The notes: generated by a model not told the origin, from the letters alone. A stretch of DNA of 64,000 nucleotides from Achromobacter veterisilvae (GCF_900496975.1 NZ_UFQC01000025.1:1-64000); one strand, 5' to 3'; counted from the first letter of the stretch, positions 25,570 to 33,985 are shown. Made by a program: numbers and translations.

Positions 25570-26346
25570 CTACCGCTCCTGTTCCAGCGTCGCCTTCATC
25601 CGCAGCATGCTTTCCTGGCTGACCGTGATGACGCCGCTGGACGGCTGGTCGATGTCCAGGATGAAGGTCAGGACCAGCGAGATCAACGTGGCGAACAGGC
25701 CCGTCGAAATCAGCCGCCTGCGCTTTTGCAGGCCGGTTCCGTAGGCGATGAACGCCATGGCGCCCGAGGTGACGATGAAGAGCAGGTAGAACACCGGCTC
25801 GGGCACGTGGTTTTCCAGCGCGACCCGGCGCTTTTCGTTGACCTGGGCCATCTCGTTGATGGCCTGGATGAACATGATGGTGGAGATCGACGGCGGGGAT
25901 TCCAGCACGCTGGCGGCCGTGGAGCGGATCTGGCGCTCGATGCGCCGCGACGCGGCGCCGGCGGCGGCCTGGCGGGCGCTGTCGTTGTCGGCGTCGTGGA
26001 AATCCAGCGCCGTGGTGGTGTATTCCACCAGCAGGGCCGCGATCGGAGCGCGCGCCGCCGGAGGAAGCAACTGGGAGCGCCAGTAGGCGTTGCCGATGGC
26101 GTTGGCTTCTTCCAGCACCAGGTTCTTGCGCGTTTCGAAGCGCGTGACCGACATCGCGAAGGTAAAGCCCAGCAGCAGCGCCAGCAGGCCCAGCAGGGCG
26201 GTCTGCAGCGCGCCGATGTGGGTCTTGTGCGTTTCGTCGGAGGGCTTGCGATGCTTGCGGCCCAGGCGGAAGCCGAGTTCGATGATCGCCAGGAAGACGA
26301 TGACGCAGATGAAGAAAACATAGGTCTCGTCGATTTCCCGCAGCAC
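25570..26346 (-). CDS. DUF4239 membrane protein
   Basis: A ~258-residue membrane protein of the DUF4239 (bestrophin-like domain) family. It has two N-terminal transmembrane helices (about residues 10-27 and 45-65, the latter LLGLLALLLGFTFAMS followed by RFETRKNLVLEEANAIGNAYWR), a soluble helical middle and two C-terminal helices (about 185-205 and 215-235). I infer a GTG start at 26346 because no ATG fits and family homology begins there; GGGA lies about eight bases before it. Function is not established. It is convergent with the receptor gene and divergent from the sigma factor gene. Confidence 0.75.
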   Translation of the reverse strand: MLREIDETYVFFICVIVFLAIIELGFRLGRKHRKPSDETHKTHIGALQTALLGLLALLLGFTFAMSVTRFETRKNLVLEEANAIGNAYWRSQLLPPAARAPIAALLVEYTTTALDFHDADNDSARQAAAGAASRRIERQIRSTAASVLESPPSISTIMFIQAINEMAQVNEKRRVALENHVPEPVFYLLFIVTSGAMAFIAYGTGLQKRRRLISTGLFATLISLVLTFILDIDQPSSGVITVSQESMLRMKATLEQER

Positions 26347-26463
26347 GTTCGTATCCCGGAGTCGATCGGGAATCAAGCGTATGCCGATTCGAACGGCGCG
26401 GGCAAGGTGCGAATTACCTGGATCTGGCGCAAGCGGGCGGCCGGACTCCCGATTATTTGAAGA

Positions 26464-26486
26464 AATGATAACTATTTGCAATAATT
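26464..26486. promoter_or_regulatory. Fur-box-like sequence before FecI-like sigma gene
   Basis: AATGATAACTATTTGCAATA and flanking bases form an A/T-rich partial inverted repeat of Fur-box type, 29-51 bases upstream of the sigma factor start and in the divergent region with the DUF4239 gene. It predicts iron repression of the sigma/anti-sigma pair. Confidence 0.7.
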
Positions 26487-26514
26487 GCTTTTTGCCATCC
26501 GGCCCGTGCACGAT

Positions 26515-27024
26515 ATGTCTCCGACCCATTCTCCGCTTGCAGGCTGGCTCGCGCTTTACCGCGAGTTCATGCAGGCATTCGCGCACCGCTTCGGCAACCG
26601 CAGCGATGCGGAGGATGCGGCGCACGACGCGATCGAACAACTGCTGACGCGCAGCGACGTGACCACCATCGAGCATGCCCGCCGTTTTCTTTTCCGGGCC
26701 GCGGCGCATCGCCGCATCGACACCTGGCGGCGGGATGCGCGCAATCCGCATATCGCGCTGCAGGACCTGCCTGAACAGGACCACCCGTGCGTCCCCAGTC
26801 CCGAAGCGGCCGTGCGCGCGCATCAGTTGATGAATGCCCTGGTCGCGGCGCTGGAAGCCCTGCCCTTGAACTGCCGGCGCGCCTACGTGCTGAATCGCAT
26901 CGAAGGCTGGACGCATCGCGAGATCGCGGTGACGCTGTCGGTGTCGGTCAACAGCATCGAGCGCTATGTGATGCAGGCGTGCCGGCACGTACGGGCCGCG
27001 TTGAACCCCCATGAGTGGCGCTGA
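26515..27024 (+). CDS. FecI-like ECF sigma factor (system 1)
   Basis: A 169-residue extracytoplasmic-function sigma factor. Region 2 covers about residues 10-75 (YREFMQAFAHRFGNRSDAED, ARRFLFRAAAHRRIDTWRRD) and region 4 about 110-160 (LEALPLNCRRAYVLNRIEGW, SVNSIERYVMQACRHV), typical of iron-starvation sigma factors. I chose ATG 26515; a TTG 30 bases upstream overlaps the Fur-like box. The downstream FecR gene overlaps it by 14 bases. It should read the receptor promoter at 28051. Confidence 0.92.
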   Translation: MSPTHSPLAGWLALYREFMQAFAHRFGNRSDAEDAAHDAIEQLLTRSDVTTIEHARRFLFRAAAHRRIDTWRRDARNPHIALQDLPEQDHPCVPSPEAAVRAHQLMNALVAALEALPLNCRRAYVLNRIEGWTHREIAVTLSVSVNSIERYVMQACRHVRAALNPHEWR

Positions 27025-27997
27025 AACCGTCGCCGACGCGGCGTCCCGCTGGTCCACGCGAGTCCACTCCGGCACGATGAGCGCGGCCGAGCAGGCCGAG
27101 CTCCTGGCCTGGCGGCGCGCGCATCCCGATCACGAAAAGGAGTTCCTGGCGCAGGAGGCGCTGAACCGGGCCGCCGCGTCAATGCCGGACGCGCTGGTGC
27201 GGCGGCTGTACGGCGGCGATCTGCCCGAGCGGCCCCGGCTTGGGCGCCGCCGGGCGCTGCGCGCGGGCGTCTGGCTGTTCGCCATCGGCGCCTCGGGCGC
27301 CGCGGCCGTGGCGGCCACCCGCCGCGAGAAGCCGGCCGACTACGCGGCGCAGTGGTCGACCCGCAAGGGCGAGCGGCGCAGCGTGTCCCTGCCCGAGGGG
27401 ACGGTGCTTGAATTGAACACGGACACGCAGGCCAGCGTGGCCCTGTATCCGGATCGCCGCGTGGTCACGCTGAACCGGGGGGAAATGCTGTTCGACGTGA
27501 GCGCCGATGCGGCGCGGCCCTTTATCGTCGAGGCGGGCCTGGCCCGCGTCCAGGTGACGGGCACGCGGTTCAACGTGCGGCGCGGCGACGACGACGTCAG
27601 CGTGGCGGTGCAGGCCGGGGCCGTCGAGGTCCGCAGCGGCCCATGGTGGTCTCGGCGCCTGAATGTGTTGACTGCCGGCCTGGAGACTTCGGTGGACGCC
27701 GACGGCCGCCAGCCGGAGCCGCGCGCGGTGAACCTGTCGGCGGAACTGGCCTGGGTGCAGGGCAGGGTCGTGTTCCGGAACGCGCCTCTGGCGGCCGTGG
27801 TACGCGAGTTGAACCGCTACCTGGCGGCGCCCCTGGCGCTGGCGAACGAGCAGGTGGGCAGCCTGCGGCTGAGCGCCTCGTTCCGCCTCGATGACCCGGC
27901 GGGCATTGTCGAAGGCCTGCCGGCGGTCCTGCCCGTGACCATCCGCCGCCTGCCGGACGGCCGCGCAGTGCTGGATGCCCGGACCGACCGGCCATAG
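27011..27997 (+). CDS. FecR-like anti-sigma/signal transducer (system 1)
   Basis: A 328-residue inner-membrane regulator. It has a cytoplasmic DUF4880-type N-terminus (about residues 5-50, LLAWRRAHPDHEKEFLAQEA), one transmembrane helix (about 80-100) and a periplasmic FecR domain (about 115-210: RRSVSLPEGTVLELNTDTQA, RPFIVEAGLARVQVTGTRFN). The C-terminal part (about 245-325) resembles DUF4974 and would contact the receptor's N-terminal signalling domain. The start overlaps the sigma gene by 14 bases, exactly as in system 2. Confidence 0.92.
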   Translation: MSGAETVADAASRWSTRVHSGTMSAAEQAELLAWRRAHPDHEKEFLAQEALNRAAASMPDALVRRLYGGDLPERPRLGRRRALRAGVWLFAIGASGAAAVAATRREKPADYAAQWSTRKGERRSVSLPEGTVLELNTDTQASVALYPDRRVVTLNRGEMLFDVSADAARPFIVEAGLARVQVTGTRFNVRRGDDDVSVAVQAGAVEVRSGPWWSRRLNVLTAGLETSVDADGRQPEPRAVNLSAELAWVQGRVVFRNAPLAAVVRELNRYLAAPLALANEQVGSLRLSASFRLDDPAGIVEGLPAVLPVTIRRLPDGRAVLDARTDRP

Positions 27998-28050
27998 ACG
28001 GCCGGGCGCTTAGTTTCAATTTGAAACAATTGATTTGCCGGAATCGTTCA

Positions 28051-28076
28051 GGACTTTTGCCCCGTGATTCGTATTG
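28051..28076 (+). promoter_or_regulatory. Predicted FecI-type ECF promoter (system 1 receptor)
   Basis: GGACTTTT ... CCCC ... CGTAT here aligns without gaps to GGAATTTT ... CCCC ... CGTCT at 54354-54379 (16 of 26 identical). GGAnT followed 14 bases later by CGT resembles iron-starvation sigma promoters. It lies 124 bases upstream of the receptor start; in system 2 the distance is 134. Confidence 0.6.
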
Positions 28077-28117
28077 CATGACAGGCCGCCGATTTGCACC
28101 CGGCGGCCGGTCACGAT

Positions 28118-28148
28118 CCTTGGCCAAGGGATAGGGCGCGAAGCGCCC
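28118..28148 (+). promoter_or_regulatory. Conserved receptor leader element, copy 1
   Basis: CCTTGGCCAAGGG (28118-28130) is followed after three bases by a perfect hairpin, GGGCGC-GAA-GCGCCC (28134-28148). The same CTTTGGCCAAGGG plus GGGCGC-type hairpin is found at 54429-54460 before the second receptor. The motif ends 45 bases before the start codon here and 47 there. This suggests a conserved 5' UTR element acting on the receptor mRNA. Confidence 0.55.
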
Positions 28149-28174
28149 GCAGCAATCACCGAACGAGTCCAGCT

Positions 28175-30667
28175 TTGAATTCACATTCCCGCATTACGCC
28201 CCGCGCCCCGCGCGCGCGGCGCCGGCCCGCCGCCGCCACCCTGGGCAGTCTTGCCATCGCCGTCGGGCTTGCGCTCACGGGCGGCCTGGCCGCCGCGCCG
28301 GTTCATGCGCAGGCCAGCGCCGTACAGGTCGATATCGCCAGCCAGCCCTTGTCGGAAGCCCTGCTTGAACTGGCCGAGCAAACCCGGCTCCAGATCCTGT
28401 TCGCGCCGGACATCGTGGCCGGCAAGACGGCGCCCGCCCTGCGCGGCAGCTTTACCGCCGACCAGGCGCTGGCCGCGTTGCTCAAGGGCACCGGCCTGCG
28501 GTACCAGCGCCAGGGCGACCGTTTCATGCTGACGGCCGGCGAACCGGACATGTTGAACGCGGTCACCGTCATCGGCATGGCCGAGCGGCACAGCATGACG
28601 GAAGGCACCGGGTCCTACACCACGCGCATCAGCAGCATCGCGTCCAAGACCGAGCAGAGCTTCCGCGAGATTCCGCAGTCGGTGTCGGTCGTCACGCGCC
28701 AGCAGATGGAAGACCAGAACATTACGGATATCCGCCAGGCCATGCTGGCCGTGCCGGGCGTCACGTACAACGGCGTGGATTTCTATTCGCGCGGGTTTGC
28801 CATCACCAGCATGCAGATCGACGGCGGCGCGCCGCTGGCGCTGGGTTCCTACAACTACGATCCGCAGCAGCAGATGGCGTTCTACGACCGCGTGGAGGTC
28901 ATGCGCGGCGCGTCCGGCCTGCTGGGCGGGGTCGGCGATCCCGGCGGCATCATCAACCTGGTGCGCAAGAAGCCTTTGGCGCAGGACCAGTTGAAGGTGT
29001 CGCTGGCCGCGGGAAGCTGGGATGACCTGCGCACCGAGATCGATGCCAGCGGCAAGCTGGCGGCCAACGGCAAACTGCGCGGCCGCGGGGTGTTCAGCTA
29101 CCAGAACAGCGATTCGTATATCGACCATCGCCATACCGAACGCCCCGCCGTGTATGGCGTGCTGGAGGCGGACCTCGGCCCCGATACGCTCCTGACCGTG
29201 GGCGGCAGCTACAGCCAGATCAACAATGACGGCGCGCCGCCCACCTTGCCGCGCTATAGCAACGGCGCCGATCTGGGCCTGTCGCGCAGCGCGAATCTGT
29301 CGCAGCCGTGGGCCTATGACGATACCGACCGCTGGGAAGTGTTCGGCCAGTTGGAGCATCGCTTCCGCAACGGCTGGATCGCCAAGCTCAACGCCACCCA
29401 TACCGACCAGAAGACCGACCGGATGTGGAACTACACGTCGGGCTCGGTGGATCCGGTGACCTTGGGCGGACTGACCTGGGGCGCGGGCACCGCGAAAAGC
29501 TCGAACCGGCAGGACATGGTGGACGCCAACCTCAGCGGAACCTTCGCCGTGCTGGGACGCACGCACGAATTCGTGGTGGGGGCGGACTGGCAGCGGGTCC
29601 GCAGCGACTGGGTCAATTCCAACCTCGCGGTCAACTATCGGGACCCCGTCGACCCCTTCAACCCCGGCGCGTGGAATCCGGGCAGAACGGACGCGGACTA
29701 CAACTACAGCGCGCATTACGGCCCCTGGGGCCAGGAGCAAGTGGGCGGTTATGCCCTGCTGCGCCTGCATCCCACGGACAGCCTGAGCGTGGTGGCCGGC
29801 GCGCGCATCAGCCGCTACGAATTCTCGCAAATCATCAACACCAAGCGCGGCGCGGCCGATTGGCAGGTGTTCCAGGACGCCAAGTTCAACGAAGCCACGG
29901 AGATCACCCCTTACGGCGGCCTGATCTACGACCTGAACGAGCAGTGGTCCGTCTACGGCAGCTATTCGGCCATCTACAAGCCGCAGCCGCTGGTGATGCA
30001 GGGGCCGCAGCCGGGCAGCGCCCTGCCTCCCATCAAGGGCAAGAGCTTCGAGGCCGGCATCAAGGGCGAACTGTTCGACGGCGCGGCCAATGCAACGTTC
30101 AGCCTGTTCAATGTGGAACGCACGGGCACGGCGGTGCTGGATCCCGCCTACGAGAGCAGCAGCAGCGCCTACGACGGCAATTGCTGCTACCTGGCGCAGG
30201 GCAAGGTGGTCAGCCGCGGCGTCGACCTGGAGCTGGGCGGCGAGATCGCCACGGGCTGGCAAGTCACGGCCGGCTATACCTTCAACACCACGAAGGACAA
30301 GAGCACCGGCACGCGCTACAGCAGCGTGACGCCCAAGCATCTGTTCAAGCTGGCCACGGCCTACCGGCTGCCCGGCGATCTGGCGAAATGGACCGTCGGC
30401 GGCAGCATGCTGCTGCAAAGCGCAAGCTATGTGTCCGGCACGGCCAGGGACGCCAGCGGCGATTTCGTGCCGTTCGATTTCAACCAGGGCGGCTATGCCA
30501 TCCTTAACGCGATGGTGCGCTATCAGATCACGCCGCATTGGAACATGACGCTCAACGTCAACAACCTGACCGACCGCGTCTACTACCAGCAGATCGGGAC
30601 GCTCAATGGCAACAACGTCTATGGCACGCCGCGCAATGCCATGCTGACGCTGCGGGGCACTTTCTAG
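28175..30667 (+). CDS. TonB-dependent siderophore receptor with signalling domain (system 1)
   Basis: An 830-residue FecA/FpvA-type transducer. TTG 28175 gives a basic N-terminus and signal peptide ending at PVHAQA (about residue 46); an upstream TTG at 28094 would add 27 non-signal residues and overrun the leader element. Residues 50-120 form the periplasmic STN signalling domain (VDIASQPLSEALLELAEQT, FTADQALAALLKGTGLRY). The plug follows (about 160-270; REIPQSVSVVTRQQMED, VEVMRGASGLLGGVGDPG), then the 22-strand barrel ending NVNNLTDRVYYQQIG. Signal would pass to FecR at 27011. The ligand is unknown. Confidence 0.92.
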   Translation: MNSHSRITPRAPRARRRPAAATLGSLAIAVGLALTGGLAAAPVHAQASAVQVDIASQPLSEALLELAEQTRLQILFAPDIVAGKTAPALRGSFTADQALAALLKGTGLRYQRQGDRFMLTAGEPDMLNAVTVIGMAERHSMTEGTGSYTTRISSIASKTEQSFREIPQSVSVVTRQQMEDQNITDIRQAMLAVPGVTYNGVDFYSRGFAITSMQIDGGAPLALGSYNYDPQQQMAFYDRVEVMRGASGLLGGVGDPGGIINLVRKKPLAQDQLKVSLAAGSWDDLRTEIDASGKLAANGKLRGRGVFSYQNSDSYIDHRHTERPAVYGVLEADLGPDTLLTVGGSYSQINNDGAPPTLPRYSNGADLGLSRSANLSQPWAYDDTDRWEVFGQLEHRFRNGWIAKLNATHTDQKTDRMWNYTSGSVDPVTLGGLTWGAGTAKSSNRQDMVDANLSGTFAVLGRTHEFVVGADWQRVRSDWVNSNLAVNYRDPVDPFNPGAWNPGRTDADYNYSAHYGPWGQEQVGGYALLRLHPTDSLSVVAGARISRYEFSQIINTKRGAADWQVFQDAKFNEATEITPYGGLIYDLNEQWSVYGSYSAIYKPQPLVMQGPQPGSALPPIKGKSFEAGIKGELFDGAANATFSLFNVERTGTAVLDPAYESSSSAYDGNCCYLAQGKVVSRGVDLELGGEIATGWQVTAGYTFNTTKDKSTGTRYSSVTPKHLFKLATAYRLPGDLAKWTVGGSMLLQSASYVSGTARDASGDFVPFDFNQGGYAILNAMVRYQITPHWNMTLNVNNLTDRVYYQQIGTLNGNNVYGTPRNAMLTLRGTF

Positions 30668-30688
30668 GGATACCGGACACCGGCACCG

Positions 30689-30719
30689 GCGCGCGACGAG
30701 AGTCGCGCGCATTCTTCTC
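30689..30719 (+). terminator. Terminator-like hairpin after receptor gene
   Basis: GCGCGCGAC (30689-30697) pairs perfectly with GTCGCGCGC (30702-30710) across a GAGA loop, followed by ATTCTTCTC. The tail is only moderately T-rich. Confidence 0.65.
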
Positions 30720-30789
30720 CTGTCAGCGAAACGCCAACATCTTGGAGTAAGGTGTCGATTCCCCTTTAAGACCCCGCACGGAGCAGAAC

Positions 30790-31839
30790 TTGAAATACCG
30801 CAAACTCGGCCGCACCGACCTGGACGTCAGCCTGATCGGCCTGGGCACCATGACCTGGGGCGAGCAGAACACCGAAGCGCAGGCCCACCAGCAGCTCGAT
30901 TACGCGCTGGAGCGCGGCGTCAACCTGGTCGACGCCGCCGAGATGTACCCGGTGCCTCCCAAGCCGGAAACCCAGGGCCTGACCGAAACCTATATCGGCA
31001 CCTGGCTCGCTCGGACCAAGCGCCGCCACGACATCGTGCTGGCCAGCAAGGTGGCCGGCCCGGTGCGCGACGCCAAGCGGCCCGGCCACATCCGCGACGG
31101 CAAGACCTTCCTGGACCGCAAGAACCTGACCGCCGCCCTGGACGCCAGCCTGAAGCGCCTGCAGACGGACTACCTGGACCTGTACCAGTTGCACTGGCCC
31201 GATCGCACCACCGCCACTTTCGGCAAGCTGTCCTACCCCTGGGTGAAGGACGAATACACCGTGCCGATCGAGGAAACGCTGGAAGTGCTGCAGGACTTCG
31301 TGCGCGCCGGCAAGGTGCGCCACGTCGGCGTGTCCAACGAAACCCCGTGGGGCGTCGGACAGTTCCTGCGGCATGCGGAGAACAAGGGCCTGCCGCGCAT
31401 CGCGTCGATCCAGAACGCGTACAGCCTGCTGAACCGCGTCTTCGAGAGCGGCCTGTCGGAATTCACCCATCATGAAGACGTGGGCCTGCTGGCCTATTCC
31501 CCGCTGGCGATGGGCATGCTTTGCGGCAAGTACCTGGACGGCGCGCGTCCCGCGGGCGCCCGCCTGACGCTGTACACGCGCTTTACCCGCTACAGCAACG
31601 CGCAGGCCGAGGCCGCCACGCGCGAATACGTCGAGCTGGCGCGCGCGCACGGCATCTCGCCGACCCACCTGGCCCTGGCCTGGGTGAACCAGCGTCCCTT
31701 CGTGACCAGCAACCTGATCGGCGCCACCACGCTGGAACAACTGAAAGAGAACATCGACAGCGTGGACGTGACGCTGCCGGCCGAGGTGATGGAGGCGGTC
31801 GACCGGATCCACGCCCGGCAGCCCAATCCGGCGCCTTGA
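30790..31839 (+). CDS. Aldo/keto reductase (Tas-like)
   Basis: A 349-residue NADPH-dependent aldo-keto reductase. It starts at TTG 30790 (KYRKLGRTDLDVSLIGLGTM), with a GGAG ribosome site. The catalytic tetrad is visible: D in LVDAAEMYP, Y in the same AEMYP segment, K in LASKVAGPV and H in LYQLHWPDR. Length and the MYPVPPKPETQG segment match the Tas subgroup. The physiological substrate is not known. It is followed by a repeat-rich intergenic region. Confidence 0.9.
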   Translation: MKYRKLGRTDLDVSLIGLGTMTWGEQNTEAQAHQQLDYALERGVNLVDAAEMYPVPPKPETQGLTETYIGTWLARTKRRHDIVLASKVAGPVRDAKRPGHIRDGKTFLDRKNLTAALDASLKRLQTDYLDLYQLHWPDRTTATFGKLSYPWVKDEYTVPIEETLEVLQDFVRAGKVRHVGVSNETPWGVGQFLRHAENKGLPRIASIQNAYSLLNRVFESGLSEFTHHEDVGLLAYSPLAMGMLCGKYLDGARPAGARLTLYTRFTRYSNAQAEAATREYVELARAHGISPTHLALAWVNQRPFVTSNLIGATTLEQLKENIDSVDVTLPAEVMEAVDRIHARQPNPAP

Positions 31840-31862
31840 GGGGCGGCGAGAAACCAAGTGCC

Positions 31863-31926
31863 AGTGTCTGACACCCGTACGAGACAGTCCCGGGTTTGTG
31901 CCGGTGCTGCCCGGGTGTCTGACACC
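31863..31926 (-). repeat. GTGTCWGACAC-bounded element, inverted copy
   Basis: This 64-base element starts and ends with GTGTCTGACACC (31864-31875 and 31915-31926). Read on the minus strand it has CCCGGG next to one end and GTCTCGTACGGG next to the other, the same order as in the copies at 31949, 62036 and 62121. Its first 23 bases (31863-31885) are the exact reverse complement of the last 23 of the next copy (31990-32012). Confidence 0.7.
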
Positions 31927-31948
31927 GAAGCGCTGTGCTCTTTCGTTG

Positions 31949-32012
31949 GTGTCTGACACCCGGGAAGGCCTGCTTCAGCCGGGCGGACCGTCTCGTACGG
32001 GTGTCAGACACT
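31949..32012 (+). repeat. GTGTCWGACAC-bounded element, direct copy
   Basis: This runs from GTGTCTGACACCCGGGAAGG to GTCTCGTACGGGTGTCAGACACT. The order (GTGTCWGACACCCGGGAAGG, then GCTTCA, then GGCGGA, then GTCTCGT, then GTGTCWGACAC) is shared with the two copies at 62036-62096 and 62121-62181. Together with the inverted copy it forms a large nested inverted repeat downstream of the aldo-keto reductase gene. Confidence 0.75.
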
Positions 32013-32114
32013 GACGCCGTCACACTTTTTTTCATCGCCGCTGTCGATCTGGCGCCGCGGCGTTCGTCGTCTTCCTGGAGCGAGAATGTTCCGACACCCC
32101 CCAAGGAGACCGAC

Positions 32115-32546
32115 ATGCGATTCATGGTACTAGTCAAGGCGACGGCGGACAGCGAAGCGGGCGTCATGCCCACGGAACAGTTGCTGGCCGACATGGGCCG
32201 GTTCAACGAGGAACTGGCGAAAGCGGGCGTGATGCTGGCGGGCGAGGGCCTGCATCCCAGTTCGAAGGGCGCCCGGGTGCGCTTTTCGGGCAGCGCAAGA
32301 CAGGTGATCGACGGCCCCTTCGCCGAGACCAAAGAATTGGTCGCCGGCTTCTGGATCTGGCAGTGCGCGTCCATGGAGGAGGCGATCTCCTGGGTCAAGC
32401 GCTGCCCCAACCCGATGCCCGGGGAATCCGATATCGAGATCCGCCGGATCTTCGAGGCCGAGGACTTCGGCGACGCCTTCACGCCGGAGCTGCGCGAACA
32501 GGAAGAACGGCTGCGCGAGCAGTTGGAGAACAAGCCGGCGCATTGA
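32115..32546 (+). CDS. YciI/DGPF-domain protein
   Basis: A 143-residue YciI-like protein (MRFMVLVKATADSEAG ... VIDGPFAETKELVAGFWIWQ) with the VIDGPFAE motif of the DGPF group. ATG 32115 has AAGGAGA nine bases upstream. The fold is a dimeric ferredoxin-like barrel; members are often encoded next to ECF sigma factors but no such gene is adjacent here. Function is unknown. Confidence 0.88.
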   Translation: MRFMVLVKATADSEAGVMPTEQLLADMGRFNEELAKAGVMLAGEGLHPSSKGARVRFSGSARQVIDGPFAETKELVAGFWIWQCASMEEAISWVKRCPNPMPGESDIEIRRIFEAEDFGDAFTPELREQEERLREQLENKPAH

Positions 32547-32606
32547 GGTGCAAGGGTTAATGGCGACCCGCGCACCTACAGCCTGAGCGCCAGCCTCAAG
32601 TTCTAG
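32547..32606 (+). pseudogene. Remnant of a TonB-dependent receptor C-terminus
   Basis: Directly after the YciI stop, the same frame reads GARVNGDPRTYSLSASLKF then TAG. A GxPRTxxLSxSxxF ending with a terminal phenylalanine is the hallmark of the last strand of TonB-dependent siderophore receptors. No receptor body precedes it, so this looks like the 3' end of a deleted or displaced receptor gene. Only 19 codons remain, so chance resemblance cannot be excluded. It overlaps the end of the convergent phosphoesterase gene. Confidence 0.5.
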
Positions 32607-33414
32607 GCGCGGCCAGGTCCCATACGCGGCCGGGTGTGAAGTCCTGTTGCTCGCCTTTCTTGGCGTAGCCCAGCGGGTTGGCCAGCACCCGGCAGCCGTC
32701 CTTTACGTAGTCTTGCGGGCAATGCAGGTGGCCGTGCAGCCAGTAGTCGGCCAGGGGCAGCAGGTGGTCGAGGGCATTGCAGAATCCCGCGGTGCCGGGC
32801 GTCACGCCATAGCGCGGGTCGGCGCTGGCCAGCGTGGGGGCGAAGTGGGTGACCGCCACCGTGGGGCCGTCGAACGGCTCGCGCAGGGCGGCCTCCAGCC
32901 ATTGCTGGCAGGCCAGCCCCTGTTCGCGCATCTGCTCGGCCATGAAGGGGGCGCCATGGCGGCGCATCTCGGCCTTTTCCAGATAGAAGTCCGCCGCCCG
33001 GAACGCCTTGGCGCGTTTGTTCAGCGCGTCGCCCACCGTGTCGCCGTCGGCGGCCAGCGCGTCGAAATCGGTCCAGAGCGTGGTGCCGACCAGGCGCATG
33101 CCGCCGATGACGAGCGTTTCGCGTTCCAGCCAGTGGATGTCCAGCGCGCGGCACAGTTCGCGCAGGCGTTCGTGCGTTTCGTCGAAGTCCAGGTTGTCGT
33201 ATTCGTGGTTGCCCGGAACGTAGACCACCGGCGTGGGCCAGCCGTTGCGCGGCGCGTAGCTGCCCAGCCCGAAGTCCGTTCCATTCAGCCGGGACCCCCT
33301 GCGGTACGAGCCGATGTCCCCGGCCAGCACCAGCAGGTCCGCGCCGGGCGCGGGCCGGGCCAGGAAGGTGGGATCGGTTTCGAGGTGCAGGTCGGAGAGC
33401 AGTTGGATCTTCAT
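32596..33414 (-). CDS. Calcineurin-like metallophosphoesterase
   Basis: A 272-residue metallophosphoesterase. Metal-ligand motifs are in order: LLSDLHLE (D-x-H), LVLAGDIGS (GD), YVPGNHEYD (GNHE), VTHFAP and HGHLHCPQDY (GHxH). ATG 33414 was chosen because the family begins MKIQLLSDLHLE; the long upstream extension is not homologous. The substrate could be a nucleotide, phosphodiester or protein phosphate. It stands alone on the minus strand. Its last codons overlap the receptor remnant, so the original 3' end may have been altered. Confidence 0.88.
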   Translation of the reverse strand: MKIQLLSDLHLETDPTFLARPAPGADLLVLAGDIGSYRRGSRLNGTDFGLGSYAPRNGWPTPVVYVPGNHEYDNLDFDETHERLRELCRALDIHWLERETLVIGGMRLVGTTLWTDFDALAADGDTVGDALNKRAKAFRAADFYLEKAEMRRHGAPFMAEQMREQGLACQQWLEAALREPFDGPTVAVTHFAPTLASADPRYGVTPGTAGFCNALDHLLPLADYWLHGHLHCPQDYVKDGCRVLANPLGYAKKGEQQDFTPGRVWDLAAPRT

Positions 33415-33548
33415 ACCCTCAATCTTAGGCGACCGCGGCCAGGGCCGCGGAAGCGGAGCCCGGCCTTTCCATGAGACACTTTCCCGGATCGACCGGGACA
33501 CGGCAGGCGCGGGCCCCCGGACCGCGAAGACAGACAGGAGGAAATTCC

Positions 33549-33962
33549 ATGCGTATCGCGATCGCGGCGGCAGCCGTTCTTGCGCTGGCGGCCGGCGCGC
33601 AGGCGCAACCGCAGCCGCTGGACTGCGGCAAGGCGGCCACGCAGACGGACATGAGCCTGTGCGCCGACCAGGCGTACCGCAAGTCCGACGCCGGCCTGAA
33701 CGCCGCCTACCAGGAAGTGAACGCCCGCCTGAAGGACGACAAGACCGCCACGACCCAGTTCCACGCCGCGCAGCGGGCCTGGCTGTTCTTCCGCGACGCG
33801 GAATGCGCCTTCGCGGCGGGCGGCACGTCGGGCGGCAGCGCCTATCCGATGGCGTTGAGCACGTGCCTGGATAAGCTGACGCAGGCTCGCACCCGGGAGT
33901 TGCGCGCCTACCTGAAGTGCGGGGAGGGCGACCTGACCTGCCCGGTGCCCGGCAAACCGTAG
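33549..33962 (+). CDS. DUF1311/LprI-like secreted protein
   Basis: A 137-residue exported protein: signal peptide MRIAIAAAAVLALAAGAQAQ, then a DUF1311 (lysozyme-inhibitor LprI-like) domain with cysteines in LDCGKAATQTDMSLCADQAY, DAECAF, LSTCLDKL and LKCGEGDLTC. The even spread of cysteines suggests disulfides. ATG 33549 follows AGGAGGAAATTCC. Family members have been linked to lysozyme inhibition, but this is not certain for this protein. Confidence 0.85.
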   Translation: MRIAIAAAAVLALAAGAQAQPQPLDCGKAATQTDMSLCADQAYRKSDAGLNAAYQEVNARLKDDKTATTQFHAAQRAWLFFRDAECAFAAGGTSGGSAYPMALSTCLDKLTQARTRELRAYLKCGEGDLTCPVPGKP

Positions 33963-33985
33963 CGGCGATCCGGGAAGGCAAAGGC

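Noticed and set aside
28181..30712. 843-codon minus-strand open frame over the second receptor
   Set aside because: Same reason: antisense shadow of a well-supported receptor.
31864..32012. CRISPR-like array from GTGTCTGACACC repeats
   Set aside because: Repeat units are 12-bp palindromes at irregular spacing within a larger inverted element; no constant spacers and no cas genes.
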